DNA of 5,214 nucleotides from Thermoplasmata archaeon (GTDB lineage: Archaea; Thermoplasmatota; Thermoplasmata; UBA10834), in contig DUGQ01000025.1 in NCBI GenBank assembly GCA_013331315.1, positions 823-6,036 of the forward strand, given 5' to 3'. Shown piece after piece: positions 1-5,147 of the stretch. The translations under genes and the position numbers were made by a program. The notes beneath the pieces were generated by a model. It ran no database searches and was not told the origin of the DNA. It saw nothing but the letters and a program-made list of their open reading frames with translations. How positions within the stretch are numbered: position 1 is the stretch's first letter; every line of letters begins with the position of its first letter.

Positions 1-546
1 GTCGGTCAGAACCAGATGTGGGCGTCCCACTTCTTCAGGTGCTACGGGAAACGCATGTTCATAACGTCGGGGGGCCTGGGCACGATGGGTTTCGGCTTCC
101 CCGCCGCGCTGGGAGCGAAGATCGCCCGGCCCGAGAGCGTCGTCGCCGACATAGCCGGGGACGGCAGCCTCCAGATGGTGTCCCAGGAGTTCTCAACCGC
201 GGTGGAGAATGACATCCCAGTCATGATATGTCTCCTCAACAACGGATGGTTGGGGATGGTCAAGCAGTGGCAGAAGCTGTTCTATGACTCGCGCTACCTC
301 GCGACCAACCTAGGAAGGTCGCCCGACTTCGTGAAGCTCGCGGAGGCCTACGGGGCGGAGGCTATAAGAATCGAGAAGCATTCCGAGGTTGCCGAGGCGA
401 TCAAGAGAGGCATGAAAACGGACGTGCCGATGCTCTTGGACTTCGTGATAGACCCCGAGGAGGACGTGCTGCCAATGACCCCTCCCGGGAAGAGCTCGTC
501 GGAGTGGATCAAGGGCAGATGCCAATGGAAAGGAGGCTCGAAGTGA
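1..546 (+). CDS. ilvB: Acetolactate synthase large subunit, C-terminal part (5' end outside window)
   Basis: This is the catalytic subunit of acetohydroxyacid synthase, which joins two pyruvates (or pyruvate and 2-oxobutyrate) in the first committed step of valine, leucine and isoleucine synthesis. The reading frame is open from base 1, so only about the last 181 residues are present, out of a family length near 550-600. Visible are VGQNQMWA at the left edge, the strongly conserved ITSGGLGTMGFGFPAA stretch, and the thiamine diphosphate/Mg motif beginning GDGS (bases 157-165) and ending LLNN about 28 residues later. After it comes GMVKQWQ, whose Trp matches the conserved herbicide-site Trp of this family. 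The tail DVLPMTPPG is also typical of IlvB. The stop is 1 nt before ilvN, which fits a co-translated enzyme complex. POXB-like relatives lack this combination and the ilvN neighbour. Confidence 0.97.
   Translation, partial: VGQNQMWASHFFRCYGKRMFITSGGLGTMGFGFPAALGAKIARPESVVADIAGDGSLQMVSQEFSTAVENDIPVMICLLNNGWLGMVKQWQKLFYDSRYLATNLGRSPDFVKLAEAYGAEAIRIEKHSEVAEAIKRGMKTDVPMLLDFVIDPEEDVLPMTPPGKSSSEWIKGRCQWKGGSK
531..536 (+). promoter_or_regulatory. Shine-Dalgarno site for ilvN
   Basis: AGGAGG lies inside the last codons of ilvB, 11 nt before the ATG at 548. It supports that start over the in-frame ATG at 560, which would be 23 nt away and would cut into the first strand of the ACT domain. Confidence 0.6.
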
Positions 547-547
547 G

Positions 548-910
548 ATGGAAGTCATAATGTTGCTCACGTACGACCAGCCTGGAGTCATGCAGCGGGT
601 GATGGCCGAGTTCACGAGGAAGAAGATCAACGTGGACACGATAGTGGTCGGACCCTGCGAGATGGCCGAGCGGTCCAGGATCGTCATATCGTTGAGGGAC
701 CGCGACACGGCTTTGGGGGTAATAGAGCACTTGAGAGCGCTCCAGGAAGTCATCGAGGCGGACATAGTCGACCACAGACGGCACGAGGCGTACGCCGTCA
801 CCTTGAGCAAGGAAGGGGTATGCCGGATGACGGGAAGCGTTGAAGAGGTCGAGGCCGTCATAAAGAAGAGTCAGCCGGACAAGTACATCGAAGTCATAAA
901 CGCAATCTAG
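548..910 (+). CDS. ilvN: Acetolactate synthase small (regulatory) subunit, short form
   Basis: This is the regulatory partner of IlvB. In the family it raises catalytic activity and carries valine feedback inhibition through an ACT domain. Residues 1 to about 75 form a recognisable ACT domain: a first strand (EVIMLLTYD), the ligand-loop motif QPGVMQRV at 11-18, then FTRKKINVDTIVVG, and a second half with SRIVISL and the DRDTALGVIEHL helix. The protein is only 120 aa, whereas most IlvN/IlvH proteins are about 160-175 aa. The remaining 45 residues keep something like the end of the usual second domain (RMTGSVEEVEAVIKK resembles the common VTG-x-x-x-K-I-x-A-F segment) but lack its first part. 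The next gene starts 21 nt later, so there is no room for a frameshifted remainder. The assignment to IlvN is firm from domain plus position between ilvB and ilvC. Whether it still binds valine cannot be told. Confidence 0.92.
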   Translation: MEVIMLLTYDQPGVMQRVMAEFTRKKINVDTIVVGPCEMAERSRIVISLRDRDTALGVIEHLRALQEVIEADIVDHRRHEAYAVTLSKEGVCRMTGSVEEVEAVIKKSQPDKYIEVINAI

Positions 911-931
911 AAACCGCACGAGAGTGAGACA

Positions 932-1912
932 ATGGCCAGGATATACTACAACAAGGACGCCAACCTCAACGTCCTCAAGGGGAAGAGGGTGGCGGTCATA
1001 GGGTACGGAATACAGGGACGGGCGCAGTCGCTGAACCTTAGGGACAGCGGCATAGACGTGGTTGTCGCCCAGAAGTTCAAGGACGACTACTACAAGCGGG
1101 CCAAGGCGGACGGGATGCAGATACTGGACATCCCTGAGGCCGTGAAGAGCGCGGACATCGTCATGATGCTGATCCCTGACGAGGTGCAGAAGGACGTGTA
1201 CGACGCCGAGGTCGCTCCTCACCTCAGGGAGGGCATGGTCCTGGACTTCGCGCACGGGTTCAACATACACTTCAAGCGGATCGTGCCCCCGAAGTTCGTT
1301 GACGTCATCATGGTGGCCCCAAAGGGCCCCGGGGCGCTGGTCCGCGAGACCTTCGAAGCCGGTAACGGCGTCCCCGCACTCATCGCGGTCCACCAGGACC
1401 ACTCCAAGAAGGCGAAGAATATCGCGTTGGCGATAGCCAAGGGACTCGGCGCGACGACCCGCGGCGTGATAGAGACGACCTTCGAGGAGGAGACCGAGAC
1501 AGACCTGTTCGGCGAGCAGGTCACGCTCTGCGGCGGCGCGAGCGAGCTGATCAAGTCCTCGTTCGACTTCCTAGTCAAGAGCGGATATCAGCCGGAGATA
1601 GCGTACTTCGAGGTGCTTCACGAGCTGAAGCTCATAATCGACCTCGTCCAGAAGGGCGGGATCGAGGGTATGTGGAACAACGTCTCGAACACGGCCGAGT
1701 ACGGCGGCCGGACTAGGGGGCCGAAGATAATCGACCCCGCAACGAACAGCGCGATGAAGAACATCCTCGCGGACATCAAGTCAGGCCGGTTCGCGAAGGA
1801 ATGGGTCGCCGAGTACGAGGCGGGCATGCCGGCGCTCACGAAGCTGAGGAGTGACGGCGCCAAGTCCGAGATAGAGGTCGTCGGCAGAGAGATACGCAAG
1901 ATGTTCAAGTAA
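932..1912 (+). CDS. ilvC: Ketol-acid reductoisomerase, class I
   Basis: This enzyme converts 2-acetolactate to 2,3-dihydroxyisovalerate (and the isoleucine homologue) by Mg-dependent alkyl migration and NAD(P)H reduction, the second step of the pathway. At 326 aa it matches the short class I form. The Rossmann motif GYGIQG is at 24-29, AHGFNIHF with the conserved His at 109, and APKGPG with Lys at 131. The metal-binding acids are in DLFGE (Asp191, Glu195) and in FEVLHELK (Glu227, Glu231), and the substrate Ser is probably Ser252 in NVSNTAEYG. The cofactor-choosing loop after the second strand reads AQKFKDDYYKR (46-56), with Asp51 and Asp52 where NADPH enzymes usually carry Ser/Lys, so NADH use is possible. 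The start ATG has only a weak SD-like GAGTGAG 5-11 nt upstream, but MARIYYNKDANL is a normal IlvC N-terminus. It sits 21 nt after ilvN, in the same operon. Confidence 0.98.
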   Translation: MARIYYNKDANLNVLKGKRVAVIGYGIQGRAQSLNLRDSGIDVVVAQKFKDDYYKRAKADGMQILDIPEAVKSADIVMMLIPDEVQKDVYDAEVAPHLREGMVLDFAHGFNIHFKRIVPPKFVDVIMVAPKGPGALVRETFEAGNGVPALIAVHQDHSKKAKNIALAIAKGLGATTRGVIETTFEEETETDLFGEQVTLCGGASELIKSSFDFLVKSGYQPEIAYFEVLHELKLIIDLVQKGGIEGMWNNVSNTAEYGGRTRGPKIIDPATNSAMKNILADIKSGRFAKEWVAEYEAGMPALTKLRSDGAKSEIEVVGREIRKMFK

Positions 1913-1938
1913 CCGGGTTCCGCTGGCTGCTTGGCATC

Positions 1939-1950
1939 CAAAAGTAATAG
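1939..1950 (+). promoter_or_regulatory. Possible weak internal promoter (TATA-like) before the FAH gene
   Basis: The 79-nt gap between ilvC and the next gene contains CAAAAGTAATAG, an A/T-rich patch in GC-rich surroundings. It lies about 30 bases before a plausible transcription start near 1970-1975 and about 45-50 bases before the GTG start. The match to an archaeal TATA box is poor, and the gap could simply be transcribed through from ilvC. No T-run terminator is visible after ilvC. Confidence 0.25.
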
Positions 1951-1976
1951 ATAGCTGATGACCGAATCTCTTCGAC

Positions 1977-1984
1977 GGAGGGAG
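1977..1984 (+). promoter_or_regulatory. Shine-Dalgarno site deciding a GTG start
   Basis: GGAGGGAG ends 7 nt before the GTG at 1992, which is good spacing. It supports GTG as the real initiation codon although no ATG lies nearby in that frame. Confidence 0.6.
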
Positions 1985-1991
1985 CGCGGAA

Positions 1992-2798
1992 GTGAGCGAG
2001 AGCGTGACATCTGACGGCCTGTACGGCAAGTTCCGCTCCGGAGAGAGGATCTTCGCGGGCGTGGTGAACGGCGGGAAGGTCGTGGAGCTCGACACGGACA
2101 GGATATCGAACCTTTTCGACGCCGAGCCACGCGAGACGGCGCGAACACACGCGCTGCGTGACCTGCGCGTACTCCCGCCCGTCGACAGACCGTCCAAGAT
2201 CATATGTATTGGACTCAACTACAAGAGCCATATCAAGGAGATGGCGTGGGAGACGCCCTCCGCCCCGATAATATTCACGAAGCCTTCCTCCGCGATAGTC
2301 GGCCATGACGATGACATTGTCCTGCCAGAGTTGTCGGAAAGGGTCGACTACGAGGGGGAGTCCGCCATCGTCATCGGTCGTCGCGCGAGCCACGTCTCCG
2401 ACGGAGACGAGTTCATCTTCGGGTACACGGCCCTCAACGATGTCACGGCGCGCGACCTTCAGAAGGCCGACCCAGACTGGACCAGGGCGAAGGGATTCGA
2501 CACGTTCGCCCCCATCGGTCCGCTGCTGTCCTCCGCGCCTCCGACAATGGTGACGACCCGCCTGAACGGAAGGACGGTACAGCAGTCACCCACGGACGAC
2601 AGGGTGTTCGGCGATTCCGCCCTGGTGGAGTACATATCATCGATCATGGTCCTCGAGCCTGGGGACGTAATCGCGACCGGAACCCCCTCTGGCATCTCAC
2701 CTATGAGTGACGGAGATGTCGTCGAGGTCGAACTGGACACGGTTGGCGTCCTGCGGAACAGGGTGAGGGCGAACAGGAGAAGGAAAGGAGTGGACTGA
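1992..2798 (+). CDS. Fumarylacetoacetate hydrolase (FAH) family protein
   Basis: This is a metal-dependent FAH-fold enzyme. Family members hydrolyse, decarboxylate, isomerise or tautomerise small 2-oxo or acylpyruvate compounds, and the exact reaction cannot be read from sequence. Of 268 aa, residues 1 to about 65 form the small N-terminal domain, and the FAH core runs from about 67 to 255. Key signatures are KIICIGLNYKSHIKE (69-83), the metal ligands E121 and E123 in VDYEGES, and D150 in GYTALNDVTARD. K167 in RAKGFDTFAPIGP and the closing motif GDVIATGTPSG (224-234) complete the set, so it appears catalytically intact. The length fits acylpyruvase, oxaloacetate decarboxylase and HpcE-like isomerase relatives, not the roughly 420-aa eukaryotic FAH. 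It starts at GTG and its stop overlaps the first base of ilvE, implying coupled translation with a BCAA aminotransferase. A role on 2-oxo acids related to this pathway is inference. Confidence 0.9.
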   Translation: MSESVTSDGLYGKFRSGERIFAGVVNGGKVVELDTDRISNLFDAEPRETARTHALRDLRVLPPVDRPSKIICIGLNYKSHIKEMAWETPSAPIIFTKPSSAIVGHDDDIVLPELSERVDYEGESAIVIGRRASHVSDGDEFIFGYTALNDVTARDLQKADPDWTRAKGFDTFAPIGPLLSSAPPTMVTTRLNGRTVQQSPTDDRVFGDSALVEYISSIMVLEPGDVIATGTPSGISPMSDGDVVEVELDTVGVLRNRVRANRRRKGVD

Positions 2799-3724
2799 TG
2801 ATGCAGATCCAGCCAACCGAGAGAGTGTGGAAGAACGGTTCGATGATCCCCTGGAAGGACGCGACGGTGCACGTGCTGAGCCATGGCCTTCACTACGGGA
2901 CCGGAGTCTTCGAGGGGATCAGGTGTTACGACACGAGAAAGGGACCCGCGGTGTTCAGGCTTCGGGAGCACATGATCAGGCTCCACACCTCGGCGAAGGC
3001 GATAAACCTCGAGATACCGTACTCGGTGGACGAGCTTTGCGCCGCCACGAAAGAGGTCATCCGGGGGAACGGCCTCAAGGCCTGCTACATTCGCCCGATC
3101 ACGTTCTTCGGCGTCTCCGGGATAGGCGTCAACCCCATCGGATACCCCGTGGAGACCTTCATACTCGCCTTCCCGCTGGGAGCCTATCTGGGCGAGGACG
3201 GGATCAAGAACGGGATAAGAATCCATACATCCTCCTGGAGGAGGATGTCTAGCACGACGGTTCCCGCCACAGCGAAGATCTGCGGGGACTACGTCAACAG
3301 CGCCCTCGCGGTCATGGAGGCCAAGCAGAACGGCTTCGACGAGGCAATACTGCTCAACGACGCTGGGATGGTCGCCGAGGGGTCGGGCGAGAACATATTC
3401 ATGGTGAAGGACGGCAAGGTGTTCACCCCTCCGCTCAACGCTGGCATTCTCCCTGGGATAACTCGTGACTCGGTGATGTCCCTTTGCGCCGATCTCAGCG
3501 TGTCGGTGGAGGAACGCAACTTCGTGAGAAGCGAGCTGTTCCTCGCAGACGAACTGTTCTTCACCGGTTCGGCGGCGGAGGTGACCCCCATCCGGGAGGT
3601 GGACAGGAGGCCGGTGGGAGACGGCGTCCCCGGGCCGATCACCAGGAAGCTTCAGGAGAGATTCGGCCAGGTCGTGGCGGGCGAGGGGGAACGCCCCGCC
3701 CCCTGGGTGGACCTGGTCGACTGA
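2798..3724 (+). CDS. ilvE: Branched-chain amino acid aminotransferase (class IV PLP enzyme)
   Basis: It transfers an amino group from glutamate to the branched 2-oxo acids, the final step to valine, leucine and isoleucine. Its 308 aa match the family length. Visible motifs are HGLHYGTGVFEGIR (29-42) and the PLP Schiff-base Lys, probably Lys160 in PATAKICGDYVNS. EGSGENIF (194-201) matches the cofactor-binding Glu region, GILPGITRDSV lies at 216-226, and FFTGSAAEVTPIREVD at 254-269. D-amino acid aminotransferase and aminodeoxychorismate lyase share the fold. However, the YGTGVFEGIR and FFGVSGIGV segments and the operon with ilvBNC favour IlvE. Two ATGs stand in tandem (2798 and 2801). The first shares its A with the preceding TGA, and GGAG lies 7 nt upstream, so either start could be used. 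It is the last gene of the operon. Confidence 0.96.
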   Translation: MMQIQPTERVWKNGSMIPWKDATVHVLSHGLHYGTGVFEGIRCYDTRKGPAVFRLREHMIRLHTSAKAINLEIPYSVDELCAATKEVIRGNGLKACYIRPITFFGVSGIGVNPIGYPVETFILAFPLGAYLGEDGIKNGIRIHTSSWRRMSSTTVPATAKICGDYVNSALAVMEAKQNGFDEAILLNDAGMVAEGSGENIFMVKDGKVFTPPLNAGILPGITRDSVMSLCADLSVSVEERNFVRSELFLADELFFTGSAAEVTPIREVDRRPVGDGVPGPITRKLQERFGQVVAGEGERPAPWVDLVD

Positions 3725-3728
3725 GGGG

Positions 3729-3741
3729 AAGAGATATATAT
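3729..3741 (+). promoter_or_regulatory. Archaeal promoter (BRE/TATA) for the 99-aa gene
   Basis: AAGAGATATATAT, five bases after the ilvE stop, contains an ATATATAT box (3734-3741) preceded by a purine-rich BRE-like stretch. A start near 3762-3765 would give a leader of about 25 nt to the ATG at 3789. It implies that the next gene is transcribed separately from the ilv operon. No T-rich terminator is seen between ilvE and this box. Confidence 0.6.
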
Positions 3742-3788
3742 CCCGCACGACGTCTTACTGTCTGACGATTGTCATACGACAGGATGGG

Positions 3789-4088
3789 ATGAGCTCTATG
3801 CAGGCTGTATTGGATAGGCTCGTGAGCCAGGCAGACAAGAAGGGGGCGACTCTAGCCGAGATCATGGCGATGGAGCTCACGCCCGTCGAGATTGACCGGA
3901 TGCAGCAGTATCTTCGCAGGGAGATGAAGGAGAACTACCTGGCGATCGAGGGGTTCATGCGTGACATCGAGGTCCCTGGCACGTATGATTTCAGCTCGAT
4001 GGACGACTCGGAACTGAGCAGTCTTCAGGAGGATCTCCTCGAAGCTCTGTCAGACACCGCACCCCTGTCGGTCCCCGCGGAGAGCTGA
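3789..4088 (+). CDS. Hypothetical acidic, helical protein of 99 aa
   Basis: I do not recognise this protein. It is soluble, with no signal peptide or membrane segment. It appears mostly helical: helix-like segments at about 4-18 (MQAVLDRLVSQADKK), 21-29, 31-60 (a Met/Glu/Arg-rich helix following an LTPVEIDRM N-cap) and 73-88. The last is a very acidic stretch (SMDDSELSSLQEDLLEAL) before a Pro/Ser tail. There are no Cys or His residues for metal binding. A separate TATA box precedes it, and the start could be 3789 or the in-frame ATG at 3798. The upstream AGGATGGG is only a modest ribosome site. Its 3' end overlaps cheR tail to tail by 64 bp. Proximity to cheR makes a link to signalling possible, but the two genes are convergent, so this is weak evidence. 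Reality as a gene rests on the promoter, protein-like composition and codon use similar to its neighbours. Confidence 0.72.
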   Translation: MSSMQAVLDRLVSQADKKGATLAEIMAMELTPVEIDRMQQYLRREMKENYLAIEGFMRDIEVPGTYDFSSMDDSELSSLQEDLLEALSDTAPLSVPAES

Positions 4089-4930
4089 CTGAGAATCCCG
4101 CCGTCGTCAAGCCTTCTGAATATTCTGTTCTCGTGGTCCACCACGTCGAACAAGCTCCTCGGATCACCCATCAGCGTCTCCGTACGTCCGAGCATGAGGT
4201 ATCCGCCCGGCCTGAGAGCGGTGTAGAAGTTCCTGACAAGCTTATCGTGCATAGGGCGAGAGAAGTAGATGACGACGTTCCTGCACACGATGAGGTCGAA
4301 GAACTTCAGGCTCGGGCGATCCAGCAGGTTCCCGTGAGTGAACCGGACCATCCGCTTGAGCTCGGGGGACACCTCGTACCCCTCATCGGTCTTCTCGAAG
4401 TAGGTCGTGAAGATGTGCTTGGGAACCCCCCTGACCTGCTGCTCCGTGTATACCCCCCGGGACGCCGTCGCCAACGCGGACCTGGAGAGGTCGGTCCCGT
4501 TGACCCGGACCACCAGATTCTTGCCCTCTCGGTCCTTCCTGAGCTGCTCGGCGACGCACATGGCAATCGTGTAGGTCTCCTGACCTGTCGCGCAGCCCGC
4601 ACTCCATACCCTCAGAGCGCTCCAGCCAAGCTCAATCTTCTGTTGGACCAACGGCCCAATCACCAGGTCGGTGAGCGTCTCGAAAGCGCCGCTGTCTCGG
4701 AAGAAGTCAGTGACGTTGACGGAGAGGGCGGAGATGAGCTCGTTCACCTCATCGTCGTCGCGCCTGAGCAGGGCCACGTACTCGAGAGCACTTCTGCACT
4801 GGGAGCGACCGACGCGCTTCCTCACCGCCCGACCGATGAAGGACTTTGAGTAGCCGCTGATGTCAAACCCTCGCGACTTGAGCAGGTGGCGCTTCACCAT
4901 GTCGTAGACCTGCTCTTCCTCGTGCTCCAT
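4025..4930 (-). CDS. cheR: Chemotaxis protein methyltransferase CheR
   Basis: It methylates glutamates on methyl-accepting chemotaxis proteins using S-adenosylmethionine, setting receptor sensitivity in adaptation. At 301 aa it has the usual length. The N-terminal helical domain (about 1-85) ends with the conserved SVNVTDFFRD (70-79). The SAM-binding domain shows WSAGCATGQETYTIAM (109-124), the acidic ribose-binding motif NGTDLS (144-149, Asp147), FTHGNLLD (197-204) and DLIVCRNVVIYF (212-223). LRPGGYLMLG (239-248) is followed by RTETL, where GHSE is common. The usual GEEPYS after GC(S/A)TG is GQETYT here. There is no TPR or response-regulator fusion. The last 22 residues form a Ser/Arg-rich tail encoded antisense to the end of the convergent gene. 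The ATG at 4930 lacks a good SD and lies about 29 nt from a TATA-like box, so the mRNA may be nearly leaderless. The divergent gene is a probable membrane sensor. Confidence 0.95.
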   Translation of the reverse strand: MEHEEEQVYDMVKRHLLKSRGFDISGYSKSFIGRAVRKRVGRSQCRSALEYVALLRRDDDEVNELISALSVNVTDFFRDSGAFETLTDLVIGPLVQQKIELGWSALRVWSAGCATGQETYTIAMCVAEQLRKDREGKNLVVRVNGTDLSRSALATASRGVYTEQQVRGVPKHIFTTYFEKTDEGYEVSPELKRMVRFTHGNLLDRPSLKFFDLIVCRNVVIYFSRPMHDKLVRNFYTALRPGGYLMLGRTETLMGDPRSLFDVVDHENRIFRRLDDGGILSQLSAGTDRGAVSDRASRRSS

Positions 4931-4955
4931 CGACCGGACCTATTGACATGACCCG

Positions 4956-4967
4956 TAGATATTTCTT
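4956..4967 (-). promoter_or_regulatory. Probable TATA box of cheR
   Basis: On the minus strand, AAGAAATATCTA lies about 29 nt (box centre) before the cheR ATG at 4930. With the usual archaeal distance of about 25-27 nt, transcription would start within a few bases of the ATG, giving a leaderless or almost leaderless mRNA. This agrees with the lack of a clear Shine-Dalgarno site. Confidence 0.45.
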
Positions 4968-5003
4968 GTCAGGGCGGACCAGAGGCGGTCAGTGGGTCGG
5001 AAA

Positions 5004-5030
5004 TCCAGTTATCTATCTGCGAACTCTGGA
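5004..5030. repeat. Imperfect inverted repeat between the divergent promoters
   Basis: TCCAGTT (5004-5010) and AACTCTGGA (5022-5030) are complementary apart from a 2-nt bulge, with an 11-nt centre. The right arm ends eight bases before the TATA box at 5038. That is a suitable place for a regulator acting on the + strand gene. Arms this short can arise by chance. Confidence 0.3.
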
Positions 5031-5035
5031 CGACA

Positions 5036-5047
5036 TATTTTTATATA
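5036..5047 (+). promoter_or_regulatory. TATA box of the + strand sensor gene or its leader
   Basis: ATTTTTATATAG-like sequence (core TTTTTATATA at 5038-5047) is the most A/T-rich patch of the window and a good archaeal TATA match. The expected transcription start is near 5067-5071, practically at the ATG at 5070 and about 75 nt before the TTG start of the membrane protein. Confidence 0.65.
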
Positions 5048-5069
5048 GTCCGTACCAATTTTGATATCC

Positions 5070-5147
5070 ATGCAAGGGCTTCTGGGTTCTAGCGGGCCGC
5101 CTGTCATCGGGGGCCTTTGCGTGAATCCTGCGAGGGTGGTGCTTTGA
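5070..5147 (+). other. Possible leader ORF of 25 codons overlapping the next start
   Basis: An ATG at the predicted transcription start opens a 25-codon frame (MQGLLGSSGPPVIGG then LCVNPARVVL). Its TGA (5145-5147) overlaps the TTG start of the next gene at 5144. The peptide resembles no family known to me. It could be a leaderless leader peptide that couples translation to the downstream gene, or a chance frame in a 75-nt untranslated leader. Confidence 0.3.
5094..5116 (+). other. Possible hairpin in the leader
   Basis: GGCC at 5095-5098 plus CC at 5100-5101 can pair with GG at 5109-5110 plus GGCC at 5112-5115. There is one G-G mismatch and a 7-nt loop. It lies 16 nt before the GAGGG ribosome site of the next gene. 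There is no T-run, so it is not a terminator. In a GC-rich leader such pairing may be accidental. Confidence 0.25.

Noticed and set aside
509..1402. 297-aa open frame on the minus strand, opposite ilvN and ilvC
   Set aside because: Antisense shadow of conserved genes, with an odd Val/Asp/His/Leu composition and no motif.
1931..1941. Small TTGG-CAT-CCAA hairpin after ilvC as a terminator
   Set aside because: The stem is only 4 bp and there is no T-run after it. Archaeal terminators usually need a T-rich stretch.
2459..3748. 429-aa open frame on the minus strand, opposite the FAH gene and ilvE
   Set aside because: It lies antisense to two clearly conserved enzymes, is rich in His/Arg/Pro/Gly and lacks any recognisable domain. 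Long antisense frames are expected from the codon bias of GC-rich genes.
3484..3765. 93-aa open frame on the plus strand, in another frame of ilvE
   Set aside because: Gly/Arg-rich low-complexity shadow of the ilvE 3' end, and it would run through the TATA box of the next gene.
3784..3792. ATG at 3784 as start of the 99-aa gene
   Set aside because: That frame reads ATG GGA TGA and stops at once. The ATG at 3789 (or 3798) opens the real frame.
4133..4849. 238-aa open frame on the plus strand, inside cheR
   Set aside because: It mirrors the conserved CheR reading frame, has a Pro/Glu/Val/His-rich composition and no plausible ribosome site or domain.
4948..4950. Earlier ATG on the minus strand as cheR start
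   Set aside because: It is out of frame with CheR (20 nt upstream of the used ATG) and cannot extend the protein.
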